Source: Wyeomyia smithii
Lineage: Eukaryota; Arthropoda; Insecta; Diptera; Culicidae
Direction of reading: 5' to 3'
DNA length: 64,000 nucleotides
Assembly (NCBI RefSeq): GCF_029784165.1
Contig: NC_073696.1
Span: forward strand, 52,829,501 to 52,893,500
In this document: piece after piece, positions 34,701 to 46,062 of the stretch
Numbering within the stretch: position 1 is the first letter of the stretch
Layout of the letters: the number at the start of each line of letters is the position of its first letter
Translations under genes and position numbers: made by a program
The notes under the pieces: generated by a model
Seen by the model: only the letters and a program-made list of their open reading frames with translations
Databases searched by the model: none
Told to the model about the DNA's origin: nothing

Positions 34701-36814
34701 GATTCTTTTCCATCTATTTGGTGTACTTTTCTCAAACCGTCGAATGTCAGGATGCTCCCACCGGGCTGCCAATACTGGGAGACAGCCGCCGGAAAGTGTC
34801 TCGTTAAAAAGCAACTTGTCTTTTCGGTTTCCGATCGGTTTCTGTTCGAAACGTGAAGCACTCTTCTGGGAACAATTTATCTCACTATTGAAAGCAAAAT
34901 CTAGCCATTTCTTGCTTTTGATTTGTGTCAGACGGTTCGTTCACTGCGTTTCCGGTTGCATCTGAACTGAATTTAATTGCAGTAAAACACTATCCTAGTG
35001 AAGCACCACACCTCTCGCAATCAAAATTTGGCTCTGATTTTCGCAGGATTAACCATCCAGTAACGTTGTGATTTACGACGTAAAAGGTAATTTCGAAACA
35101 TCATAAAACGAAAGGAGCCTTAAATTTGATTCAAAGCCATGGATTGCCCCATCTGTGCTCCCCACACAGAAGAAGCGAGACAGTTTCCGGCCGGACGGAA
35201 GACAACAAAGAGAGAAGCAAATCGGCTCAACAACGGCTGGAATTGCTGTTTTCTCATTCTGCAACCACAGCACGTACGTTCACAAGTTTTAAAGCTTTCG
35301 GCATTAGTGTCCTGTTGCTGAATGGCCTCCGGCGGAATGGGCTTTGGCCGTTTGTGGCATGACCCTGTTGTACCCAGCGGTCAAGAGCCTCAGACGACGG
35401 CCTACCGGAGGAGGCGAGACAATGTAAAGAAACCGAAACATTGTGGGCCAAATAACGTCGATATTGCATTCGGTTGATTGATACTACAGATTGCTTTAAG
35501 GATGTGCTGACTGGCTGATAAGCTGGCTAAAGAAAAGGAGTTTTCTTTGGTTTCCTATATCTTTGCTTGAAATGTAATACGGATTTTCACAGAGCAAATT
35601 TGGTGGCCGAATCTATTTGGGTACTGAAGCAATTAGTGATTTTTCAACTTAACTAAACCAAACTATTTCTATTTCTATCTGCGTTAGTTATTCCCATTTT
35701 AATTAGAGTTGTTTTTGACTATCATCGGATTCGTCGCTGTAACGAATTCAATATTTCTGAGAAGCCGACACCAATCACGATTAAATATACAACCATTTCA
35801 ACCTCAATGTAAGCTCAAACACAAACGTTATTCACAGTGCACCACGTGTACGAAGTGGAAGTATTATACGCTTATCGCTCGATAATGATGACGTACCAGA
35901 GCATGTTTGCACAAAGTTGCATTTCCACAGTTTTGTACCGCAGTACCGTACCGTACAGAAGCGACTTGAGGGCTTCGAAATACGCAATCAAATTTGGAAA
36001 ATAGGTCACGCGCGAAATGTACAAAATTAACCATACCACGGAGCTTCGCGTTCACAGGCATAGCTAACATTGGAAGAGGGTGCAGCGTTTAGCTTCTCCA
36101 ATTTAGGCATCCATTTCCCTGCCAATCATCAAATTTGTGAAGTATGCGCACACACTGTATTGATGGCGACCAAAATACTTAGAAAGTAGTACACACAATT
36201 GAACATCCCGGTTCCATTTGATTTCACAGATTGAAATTTAAATCGATTGATAATTGCTTCCGCAACGATGAGAAATCCAATAAAATATCGTGAATAGTTA
36301 AGCAACTATAGGGGACATGAATTCTTACCCTTTTTCACCGGAAGTGTACGCACACACACACCGTGAAGAGTATGAAAACTATTTTACTTTCGCAGATTGA
36401 ACGTTTCTAGCATAACACGTCCCGCTTCATGCTTCATAAATACATTCTACCGCTTGAAACGGATCTAGATAGACGACAACCAGTCAAAGGACGGGCGCTG
36501 ACGTTAGTTCAGTATACACTAAATCTGTCATATCATGCAAAAATAATAATTACAGCTTCGAAATTTCGCTCTTGGTTAAGATTAGAATTGCAGTGCCATT
36601 CGAATATTAGGATAAATTAAATCAACGAAGCGATTGGTTTTCAACTATCAGAACAGTGTTTTAATCTTTGACTTTTTCAAAGAATATTTGCGAATATTTT
36701 TTTAAAACTAATTCCTGAGCAAATCTCAAGAACATGGAAGAACATAATTCTCGTTCTCGTCACATTACTTCTTATGTTAACGATATTTAGCTGTTAAAAA
36801 GAATGGTAAAAAAC
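34701..36814. other. No recognised gene
   Basis: Several GC-richer open frames (for example around 34,744 and 35,126-35,469), with overlapping frames on both strands and no domain I recognise. A short CA-rich run is at 36,350. Confidence 0.4.
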
Positions 36815-37660
36815 ACTGGGGACTGGTGTAAAACGATAATTTTTTATCAAAAATTTAATAACGTTTCTTTGTCAAGTTCAATTCGTACAGAAGCTTGCTT
36901 TTTAGCGAATGCAAATTGCCAGACTTTTCTCTTGACCATCAAGTTTCGTACAGCCTTCTTGGTCACTTTGTTCATTTCTATAGGGCGGAGTTCTGGTGTG
37001 TGGGGTGGGTTTATGTCCTTTGGCACTACCTGGACGTTGTTCGCGGCATACCACTCCATGGTCTTGATTAACGGAACCTTTCGCAATGAAAATGTTACTC
37101 TAAAAGCTATAGGAACAGATGGCCTACCACACGAAATAAATCTTCCTAAACTTCGACAGCTCAGTGTGTTCAAAAAGCTCTGCCACCTCTCTTCTTTATT
37201 TGCCGCATAATATTTCTGTCCTGGAAACTGTTTCAAGTCTGCCTTGACGTATGTTTACAATCCTGTACCACGCAATCAAACTTCGTCAGCATCTTCACGT
37301 ACAGTTCTCGCGATCGTTGTCTGGCCGACTTGTTCTGCCAGCACTGTTCATTTTTAAGCTCGATTTTGTAGACGCCAGTGCCAGCTTGCTTGTGACATCT
37401 CGACCGGACTTGAGCAGCAGACTATACTCTTTTCGTCGTTTTTGCGGCCTTCGACAAGTCGACAAACGTTCTCCAAATACTTTTATTGCGTTGGTGACGG
37501 TTGATTTGGCCACATTCAACAATTTTGACAACTTGATGTGCGAGTGGATTTTCGCAATGTGCGATCAAAATGTTGATGCATTGCTTCGGTTTGTTGTAAA
37601 ACTTTTCAGTAATTTTCGCGTCATGTTATTTAAAAAAATTGTCGGGCAAAAATTAATTAT
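36815..37660 (-). pseudogene. Tc1/mariner (ITm) transposase relic
   Basis: On the minus strand, the N-terminal helix-turn-helix reads KLLNVAKSTVTNAIKVFGER (about 37,545-37,480). Then come LTKFDCVVQDC, where the family's catalytic Asp lies, and FPGQKYYAANKEE. The C-terminal catalytic-core block is YAANNVQVVPKDINPPHTPE followed by LRPIE, which carries the final acidic residue. The central part is deleted and several frame changes and stops occur. The LRPIE context fits mosquito ITm-type mariners; subgroup (for example DD37E) is inference. A related N-terminus is at 56,128. Confidence 0.85.
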
Positions 37661-37770
37661 CTTTTGATTTCCGTTGAAAACTCGTTTGCGTGGTAGAACT
37701 ACTTCATTTTTAATTTTTCTTCGAATTCTCCAAATTTCCGTACTTTTCTTCGGATACCCTCCATCAAAAT

Positions 37771-38345
37771 TTAGACTCTCTGTTGATTAACCTTAGTCGC
37801 TATTTTATTCCATGATCTCTCGATGTCTGCAGCATCTTGAGTTACTTGGGACTTCTTATCCGATTTACGCCTGATAATTACGTAATATTTTTTGTTTGGG
37901 CGGAATTGGGAGCAATAACGAATCACATTGTCACGGTACCATTGAATTGATTGATTGTAATTTTGCTTTCCAAATTTTGCGAAATATTCATCGGATATTT
38001 GTGGGCGAGAATAAATGGAAAGCGTAGATTCTGCAGGCACTCTTCTGTAAACATTTTCGAGTCCATTGTCTTGTTTTTGACAAGAACTTTGGTCATTCGC
38101 ATCTCTGCTATCGTCGAGAAAGGAAGTAATTGAATATCGGTCAGTATTATTTTGCTCGCTTCAACAAACAATACTGCATTTTCTGCTACGGTACGCGTAT
38201 CGCTTGTGATTTCGGTATCGGTACTGTTTACTGACAATAGCCGACTAGCATCCGGAGCAAATTTCTTGCGGATGAAAACTCGCTCGTTCCTCAGCCTGGT
38301 CGTTCCGGATACAAGGCACCGAGAGTCGCTAGATAAGCATCCCAA
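37771..38345 (-). other. Two unrecognised minus-strand open frames
   Basis: Frames of 140 codons (38,345-37,923) and 89 codons (38,040-37,771) overlap in different phases, as in a single gene broken by a frameshift. Sequence is basic and serine/threonine-rich (RLRNERVFIRKKF; DIERSWNKIATKVNQQ). I recognise no family. The position between a mariner relic and a LINE ORF1 relic suggests a transposon fragment. Confidence 0.3.
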
Positions 38346-38347
38346 GA

Positions 38348-38802
38348 GCTGATCCGCCGTATTAAGCTGTACCCCGAAGAATCGCTGCGGCCGTGGGTTG
38401 TATATCTTCGGTCAAAAGCGATAGCATTGAACTCATAACAAATCTCGAGGGATCTGGCTAAACATTTTTCAACTGTGACTGAGATCACCAAAGTTTGCCC
38501 GAATTAAATACGTGTTTCGGTGTCATACCGTAAGCAAGCAAACGAGATTGCAGTTTTTGAGCTTTTCACGCTGTAATAATAAATGTACATTCCTGCTCGC
38601 GTGGTGGAGATCGACGGCGTTGGCACCGACCTAGAACCGGCCGTTTTAAGTATTCCAGCCGTAAGCCAGTAGAGATACTTGATTGCAAACAATTGCATTC
38701 AGGTATCACTCGACAAAGGTGCAAAAGCATACAGCCAATCAGACTCGTTTCGGGTGACTTTCGCTGGGAACTCGAGGACAAGGTGCGTCTATCCGTGTCC
38801 TA
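38348..38802 (+). pseudogene. I-clade LINE ORF1 relic
   Basis: The plus-strand translation follows the ORF1 protein of the large element at 48-54 kb, though diverged: IRRIKLYPE, RPWVVYLRSK, SRDLAKHFSTVTEITKV, KQANEIAVFELFT, MYIPARVVEIDG, and SDSFRVTFAG just before the zinc-knuckle region. It is interrupted by stops and frame changes and ends abruptly at about 38,802, where an inverted-repeat arm starts. So at least two I-type LINE copies of different age exist here, in opposite orientation. Confidence 0.8.
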
Positions 38803-38805
38803 AAA

Positions 38806-41645
38806 AAATCGGTGCTGAAAAAGTCAAGGTGCTCAGCCCCAAATTGAAAGATAATGTTATTTATAGCACTTTTGTAGGACATTTCGACTTTCTAAAAAAT
38901 TGTTTTCAGGTTATCCAAACGTGATCTATGAAAAATGACTTTTTAAGCTACAAAACCACTCTTTTATAATTTTTGCAATTAATTCTATTTCCACATTTTT
39001 TCTTATATTTTTTTATTTTTGTAGAATTAATTTCCAATATTTTACATGGCTGGTCCATTGTCGCATGCAGTTATTTGACTAACAGAGCTAATTAAACATC
39101 GTAATAAGTGAATTTTTCCCATAAAAAAAAACATAATTTTTAGAAAAAACTACAACGGGACTCGTTCAGCAGCCAACAAGTATTTTTCATCACTAGCGGA
39201 CCACTTTTCATTTTAATCACTAAACAAAATCACTCACTACACTAAGAATACTTTAATCTTTGAAATGTTCACCTCAGATTTCCTAAAACAAGCTTGAATT
39301 AGCAGGAATATATGAGATGAAAAATCATACTGATATGTTGAATTATTCCGACATAATTGAAATAAATCGATAGCACTGCAGTGGTTACCCAGGTTACCAA
39401 TTTTTCACGTAAACAACTACAGCGGATATCTAGGTAACCTACAACGACGGGCTGCGGCTGTGTTCATTCATGATAATGTGATTCATTCATAATTAACAGT
39501 GTGATAAATATGGGGGCGTCGTGAGATGAATAATTGAGCAGTGATTCAAGTTTTAAGATGGATATTAGGGTGGGGAAAAGTAATCGATTTTCCAGAACCA
39601 AGTTTTTTTGGTTCCTTTTGGGGTCCCAAACAGCCCCAAACTTACCTGAAGTCGATTGGTTTTGTCTCCGCTTGGCGCATTGCATTTCAAATTTGTATGA
39701 AAATTTATATGGGAAAACCTACTTTTTTGCATTCACCTTCCTAGAGAGCTCAATAATGCTCTAACAATGTACTACATTATGTTAAAGTATAGTATTTTAG
39801 ATGCCTAACAACTTTGCAGAGGTAACTGAGGAACTAGAATGTCCCTAAGAAGAGCCATAGCTGTTCAAATTTGAGTATGTCGATTTAAATGCAGAAAATC
39901 TTGTTTTCTGCCAACATTACCAATGTACCGGCGCCAGTAGGATTTCCAACAGAAATAACCTGTCGTAACGAGTTTATACAATCAGCTGGATCAAGCAAAC
40001 AAATTTAGGTCAATATTCTAAGCGTAGAAAGAATCTACAACGTGTTTCAAAGGTTACTTCTGATGGAAATCTGACTGACGCCGGTACACTGGCAGTGTTG
40101 GCAGAAAAAATGATTTGCAACATAAATTTTGACATACTCAACTTTGAACAGCTCTAGCCTTTTTTTTTGACCCCCTAGCTCTTTAGTGTCTTCGACCAAG
40201 TTGTTAGGCATCAAAAAACCTACCATTTGAAGTTATGAAACCTATGGTTTGAGCCATTCTGAGCTCTTTAGAATGGAAAATGCATAAAAGTTGGTTTTTC
40301 CATACAAATCTCCATATAAATTTGAAATGCAATGCGCCAAGCGGAGGCAAAACTAATCGACTTCCAATTAATTCAGGATTGTTTGGGGCCCCAAATAGAA
40401 CAAAAAAAACTTGGTTCTGGCTTTCTGCTATCAATTTTCGTCTTTTCCATATAACGATTCCCCACCCTAATGGATATGGAAGCGTTGTGAAAAATGGTTT
40501 GTTTTACAAAATTCAGGATAAATCTAGCTAATTTTACTGAATACACAATGCTGAACGATTCCATAAGAGCACGTAAGCATATTTAGTTTATTTGTTCTAT
40601 GATTTCGTGAAAATTGAGTGTTCAATCCGTGCATTCTTCGTGAATAGCGGCTTAATGAGATGAATAATGGAGCACTTCCCCTACCTAAATAGTTATACAA
40701 ATGTTGATCATAGCCATAAAGTGTGTTCGGAAAAGTTTCATGATATTCAAAAATGCATTTTTTAATGTAGAATGATGGGTGATTAATCCACTAATGAGTG
40801 AGATAGAAAATTTATTTTTTAATCACGTTAAGATAGACGCAAGGTGTCTTCGACAAAATTTCAGTTTATCTCAAACCAAAAAACTTTGCCGAAGACATTA
40901 TGTTTCTATCTCTTACATATCACGAGCTACATAAAGTTTTATATGAAAAGATACTAGAAATCACAATTTTCGTTCTAAGTTTTTCCCCAGATTTTTCCGA
41001 ATTTTTAAACCTTCTACTAAGTTATCAGCCATGCAAAAATGCATTTGCATTCTGAACATTGTTATTTTTATTTCCGAAAATAAAACAGTTTATTTATTTC
41101 TAGTTCTATTTCTAGTAGTTATTTGACATATTTGTAAAAATGCCTAGTTTTCCGTCACATATAAAAATGTCAATATCTCAGCCCCCTGATAAGATATCAA
41201 GGATCTTTTTTCATGTAAATTTTCGTCATAAATCCCGCTTTGCAGAAAATATTTCAGTTCTTGATCAAAAAATTTTTTTGAAGTGTGTTTTGAAGGGTTT
41301 TATCTAAAAATTAATAAAAAATGAATAAAAATAACTTTTTCATGATGCCTAATGGGCTTTGTGAGTCAATTACTTGAATGTGATGCTGAACTAAACCATG
41401 CAAAATACTCAAAAACAACCCCACAAAAAATATATATAAAAATTTAGGAATCGAACAGAATTGAACAAAGTGCAAAAGAGTGGTTTTGTAGCTTAAAAAA
41501 GTCATTTTTTCATAAATCACGTTCGGGCAACCTGAAAACAATTTTGTAAGCAAGTCGAAATGTTTTACAAAAATGCTATTAATAAAATTATCTTACAATT
41601 TAGGCCTGAGCACCTTGACTTTTTCAACATCGATTTCTTTGGGAC
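38806..41645. mobile_element. Large inverted repeat with about 300-bp arms
   Basis: The left arm (38,806 to about 39,105) and right arm (about 41,330-41,645, reverse complement) share long matches such as GTTGAAAAAGTCAAGGTGCT (left: GCTGAAAAAGTCAAGGTGCT), ACATTTCGACTT, TTGTTTTCAGGTT and AAGCTACAAAACCACTCTTT. By eye about 80% identical. The interior holds a 906-bp palindromic MITE plus about 1 kb of unrecognised sequence. It may be one foldback-type element or two inverted copies of a dispersed repeat. No target-site duplication was resolved. Confidence 0.6.
39565..40470. mobile_element. 906-bp long-hairpin MITE, full copy
   Basis: Ends TTAGGGTGGGGAA and, in reverse complement, TTAGGGTGGGGAA, flanked by a 6-bp direct repeat TGGATA (39,559-39,564 and 40,471-40,476). 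The arms stay complementary for about 380-400 bp each: CCAGAACCAAGTTTTTTT, GTCTCCGCTTGGCGCATTGC, TGCCTAACAACTT, TTTTCTGCCAAC. Only a loop of about 140 bp is left unpaired. The right arm has a 20-25 bp insertion near its end. No coding capacity. Partial copies lie at 54,166 and 59,354. Confidence 0.85.
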
Positions 41646-44600
41646 ATTCTACTGGATAGTCTTGAATAAAGTGGGTGTTTTATGGGTTCGTTACCCTAAT
41701 ATCGCAATCATTGTCATTGTTCATTGTTATCCTTCTCTTACTTGTTCTAAACTGAATCAATTATTTAAAGAGTTTTAACTGCAACTGTGTAAAATAAAAA
41801 AAACTTCGGAAGTAACTAGATAGAAATTACAACTAGCCTTAAATACTAAGTTCGTTCCGAGGTCAAAAACTAAACTTTTTGAGCTGACCTGTTTTAATAG
41901 TCTGACAACAACCGACAGTATTGAAAATTAAACAAACTGATTGAATGCCTTGTAACTGATACGCTATGCAGCACAACTTTCCACAAACATCACAGTTCAG
42001 TGCCGTTGTTACTGAGTCCGTAATACACTGTTTACCTTCGGCATACAATCATCATAATACGACCGATAATCCCTGTATCATTTTATCGGTTGTTTTACCG
42101 TTTGGAGTTTTTTTTTACGATTATATATATAGCCTGTATCGTGAGCCTGATTGCAATCTGATTATAATCATAATTATGTTCTTCGGGTATTATCCCTAAT
42201 CTGATACCCGGGCAAACATTGGTAATTGGGAAGAAAAACTTATAATTATATCTGTGCAGATAATATCCGTACGATTTTTATCTTCTGCGCGTCCTAAAAG
42301 CAACGACGATTACGGGGAAATCGATTACCGACGTTATCATCGTCGTTGTCGTTCGTCGTCTCTCATCCGTGAAAATGTAACGTACCGAAAATTATTGAAC
42401 ATCTCGTTCGCTATCAGTATCCGACTTCAGTCCGGTCTTCTTTCATCCAAAGTCCTGCGAACACCCGTTCCTTTCTTCGCAGATAATAATGGATAAGAGA
42501 GCGAAATAAATTTTCCTCCAATGCCCCCTCAAGATGCTGAAGAAGGAGGCCTGGATGGCTCCGCGCGCCGTACGGAACGGAAAGCTAATAATTCTTCCGA
42601 TTGCATGTGCAATAAAATGTTTCCAGAAGAGATGTTGTTTGCCAATAAGCCCGAGGGAGTCGATGCTTGGCGGCTCCGGTCGACTTGGTGGAACCAAAGC
42701 TTCTCCTTCATACGTGAATGCTTTCGTCGTCGTTTGGTGTATCGCCCGTTTGAAGCTTTCACACAGCCAGTTCTTTGTGCCACAGCCAGTTATTTGTGGA
42801 TTGACAAAAAGTGAGAAGAAAAATGCTAAGCTATTATGTTTTTTTGTGTATGGCGTTCAACTCATTAAATTTAATATATGTGAACGAGAAATCATTCCCG
42901 ACAGCTATTAGAAGCCAGTACACAACACGATATTGCTGCTCTTTGTTTCATCAATGGAACTGTTTGGTAGTTTTCAAACTTGAAACTTTCAACATTCGGT
43001 TCAGTCGAACATGTGTAGTTCGTAGCCCGTCGTTGATCTTTCTCAGTTCAATAAATCATAACAAATCCCTGCAAATTTATGACCCGAAGCATCATAACAT
43101 TTCCAACAAAGCTGAAACTGTCCTCAGGAAAAGAGGTTCCAATGATTCCCAGTGCTGTTGGTTATGATCAAATACTGGTGAGGTTAGCAAAACATAATCT
43201 GTGTCAACACCACAAGACTTAAATCATTGTCTTCGAGAGCCGGACTTCACAAAAACAAAGTTTTAAACAAATCACCATCTAGTTTTTCAATGCAGCACAT
43301 AAAGGATATAGTGTATTGATTGGAAAAAAATATCTGAATACTGACATTGACATCTGACTGATACATTTTCTTAAGCTATTACTCTTGTTCAATTCAGAAA
43401 TTATTATGCAATAAGCTGTCAACTTTAGAGAACATGAACCCCTCGCCGACCCAGTGGCACCCGACGATGGGCGATGGGCATTTGTTTTTGCAAATCCCAG
43501 TCACGCTCCGAGCGAGCCGCCTACAAGAGGCGAAGCAAAGTACAAATCAAGATCCAAGACTTTGCCGCCCATCTTCCGGTACCGGCGTCGGCAGTGTAGT
43601 TGAATTTATGTGAACAATATTTTATGTAAAGTACACCGCCGAAGGTTTTCCGTTGCATTCTTCCTAGTGTACGACGGGGCGGGAGTGCACCAGCATGTAC
43701 AGAAATAGTAAAAGCTCCGGAAATATCCTTCCTTTCCACAGTTGCGAGCTAAATACCGCAGCGAACAATAGAAAACAAGAGCATAACCTCGGTTTAAAAT
43801 GTTCCATCAGCTGATTCTTGCACCCATCCCGCTGTCGGTCGGTCGGTGGGTCTTTGCGACCCACGTCGACTTCTCGGGGTTGTAAAATATTAGCACGTTC
43901 TCACTTGACTATCCAACACCGTTAAGGCGCCGACGGAAATCTCGACCAAAGTTGTGTATAATTGAGGACACTGATTTCGAGGGTGCTCGCTGCTGTTTGC
44001 CCGCCTGAATGAGTCCGCACCAACCGAAAGATAAAAGCTGAAAGGATCTGGTCCCTGTTACGAGGTGTGCGCCAAATAGTGCTGAGAATGTTCTTATGAA
44101 TGAAAAGTTGGTCGCTTGTTTTGCTGCGAGTGAAAACGTAAACTGTCCGCCCGAGGAGAGTAAGTCAAGCCGAGACCTGTAGAACGTTTATCTTCCCCAG
44201 GGTGAGGCCCTTCTGCCATAAATTTCGGATTATTTTTCACTGCCGGTGTTTGCCGCAGTTAGGGTTTGGGTATGCACAAATCCATCATCGAAGGTGAAGC
44301 GGGAAAGTTTAATGATGAAAAAAGTTTATAACGGAGATTGGTTAAATTTTTGAGCTAACGGATTGAATTTTAATGAACATTGATGTGAACTTGATAGATA
44401 GTAAAATCAGTCAATCCAGTGCTAGCTATTCGTGGGTTATACTTAGGGTATTTTTTGTACGTTGCACGAACAAAATGTATTTTTTCTGCTCTAACTGTAT
44501 ACAGGTATGAAGACAGAAAGCGAAATTAAGTCCTCTTTAACATATTTCCAAGTTACTTATTCGTGATTTCCAATAATTTTCATGCTATCCTGACTTTAGA

Positions 44601-44789
44601 AATAATGACCATGTTCGAAATATATTTATAGGTCTTGAGGGTTCGGACACTTCTGCTAAGCATTCTAGGCCAGATGACAAACAACAAGTTTCATCGAATA
44701 AAACTTGAACTTGAAGATCTCCTCTACTGGAGCGAAAGCTCGAACACATGCAGTGACAGGTTCATTATATCCGAACAAAGTGCGATGCA
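41646..44789. other. No recognised gene
   Basis: Mixed AT-rich DNA and a GC-richer stretch at 42,290-42,830 where open frames occur on both strands (97-125 codons), plus another at 43,440-44,250. None resembles a known family. A short frame at 44,098 running into a donor-like AGTAAGT was considered and rejected. Confidence 0.4.
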
Positions 44790-45353
44790 CAGTCCCTCTA
44801 CAATTATGGGTCAGTCAACGTGTTGTCTGAATGGTCAAAAATGGATCTAAAAGCGGAAAAATTATCAACTACGATTTTTTTACTATCTATCTCTGTGTTC
44901 TGATGTGTACTTTCGATCAACAATTAGTTTCACTGCAGTTGTTGCGTGTAAACCTGTTGGGAAGAAAAATATCACTTTCATAGCCAAAGACACAATTATG
45001 GGTCACTTTTGGCATTCAAAATCATTTAGACTATAAGATTATCAAAATGCATAACGCAAATTATTTTATTGTTATAAAAGCTTGATAATAAGTTATTTTA
45101 TTCAGTCTTGTCGCATAATCATGTAGAAGTAATAAAATTAGCCAAAATATGGACTGACCCACAATTGTGTACCGCAAATGTTACATTACTACAATTATGG
45201 GTCACTTCACTTATTGCACCGAGCAGAATTATAGTTTTTAGTGACATTTTCTACTTTAAATCATTTTAATCGTATGAATGAGGTTACAAGTGAGTTACAA
45301 AAAAATACCACTGCTAATAAAAATTGTTCTGACCCATAACTGTGGAGGCACTG
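44790..45353. mobile_element. Tc1/pogo-type MITE with CAGTGCCTC ends
   Basis: The left end CAGTCCCTCTACAATTATGG and the right end in reverse complement CAGTGCCTCCACAGTTATGG, both continuing GTCAG, form 25-bp terminal inverted repeats. TA follows the right end, and CA (a one-base change from TA) precedes the left, fitting a TA target-site duplication. The phrase ACAATTATGGGTCAC recurs internally (about 44,992 and 45,184). 564 bp, non-coding. Confidence 0.75.
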
Positions 45354-45482
45354 TACATTGGGTTGAAGTAAACCAGCAGATCGAAGTGACCGTTGCGGTG
45401 CACGAAAGTTAAGCAAAGAGAGGATTCTCGGGGAGTCGACTTCGCCATTTAAAACCTTGGCCACGAACACGGCTTGTTGTTG
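45354..45482. other. Short non-coding spacer
   Basis: Nothing recognisable between the MITE and the SINE target site. Confidence 0.5.
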
Positions 45483-45496
45483 TTATAATAATTTAT

Positions 45497-45756
45497 GTGG
45501 TCCCCGTGGCTCTGTGGTTAGCGATGCCGGTCGGCTAACTCTTTCACAGGGTTGTGATATCGGGTTCGATTCCCGATCGAGTCGAGGATCTTTTCGAGCT
45601 GGAAATTTTCTCGACTCAGCACTGGGGCACGGTGTATCGTTGTACTTATCCTACACATGCAAAATTTGTCAAAAACAATATCGATAACGAATTCTCTCAA
45701 CTAATCCAGTTGATCGAGACCGCTATTAGCTTCAGGGCTAAGCGTGCGATATTGTT
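45497..45756 (+). mobile_element. tRNA-derived SINE, third family
   Basis: A 260-bp element with A-box-like TGGCTCTGTGGTTAGCGATG and B box GGGTTCGATTCCCGATC, a strongly tRNA-like head. It is flanked by a perfect 14-bp direct repeat TTATAATAATTTAT (45,483-45,496 and 45,757-45,770). The tail lacks a long poly-A. The head and body differ from the SINEs at 9.9 and 10.5 kb, so it is a separate family. Confidence 0.87.
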
Positions 45757-45870
45757 TTATAATAATTTATAATTACAATAACACAAGATGGTGAACGAAA
45801 GTGATGAAAATTGCCCTTGGAGTGGAAATACGGTGTATTTCCTTTTGCTGCCTCTAGCATTTTGCTTGTA

Positions 45871-46062
45871 CACTGGAGTCGCTTTTTACGCGGGTTGTTT
45901 TTATGCGTTTTTTCAAACAGCATATTTTTACAAGAGCGCGGATTATTTTCACCCGATTCGGAAGATTATTTGTAGGCGGTATCAATTAAGTTTAGTATAA
46001 ATATATCGAATCTAATCTTTTAAATGCGGTAAAACCAACCGCGTAAAAAGCGACCCCAGTGT
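45871..46062. mobile_element. Short MITE with CACTGG ends in TA target
   Basis: The left end CACTGGAGTCGCTTTTTACG and the right end in reverse complement CACTGGGGTCGCTTTTTACG, both continuing CGG, are flanked by TA on both sides. About 192 bp. The 70-codon frame overlapping its left side is an artefact. The terminal motif GTCGCTTTTTACGCGG is shared with the minisatellite at 62,521. Confidence 0.7.

Noticed and set aside
35126..35362. Cysteine-containing frame starting MDCPICAP, zinc-finger-like
   Set aside because: Only one CxxC and no further ligands; overlapping frames on both strands.
36803..37667. Plus-strand frames of 135 and 138 codons
   Set aside because: Antisense shadows of the mariner transposase relic, whose motifs read on the minus strand.
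42521..42911. Overlapping 84-125 codon frames on both strands
   Set aside because: Three mutually overlapping frames of similar length without recognisable domains; chance openness is the simplest reading.
44098..44170. Possible first exon (ATG then donor-like AGTAAGT)
   Set aside because: Only about 22 codons, no promoter evidence and no downstream partner exon.
45788..46000. 70-codon hydrophobic frame resembling a small membrane protein
   Set aside because: More than half of it lies inside a TA-flanked MITE; the hydrophobicity comes from T-rich repeat sequence.
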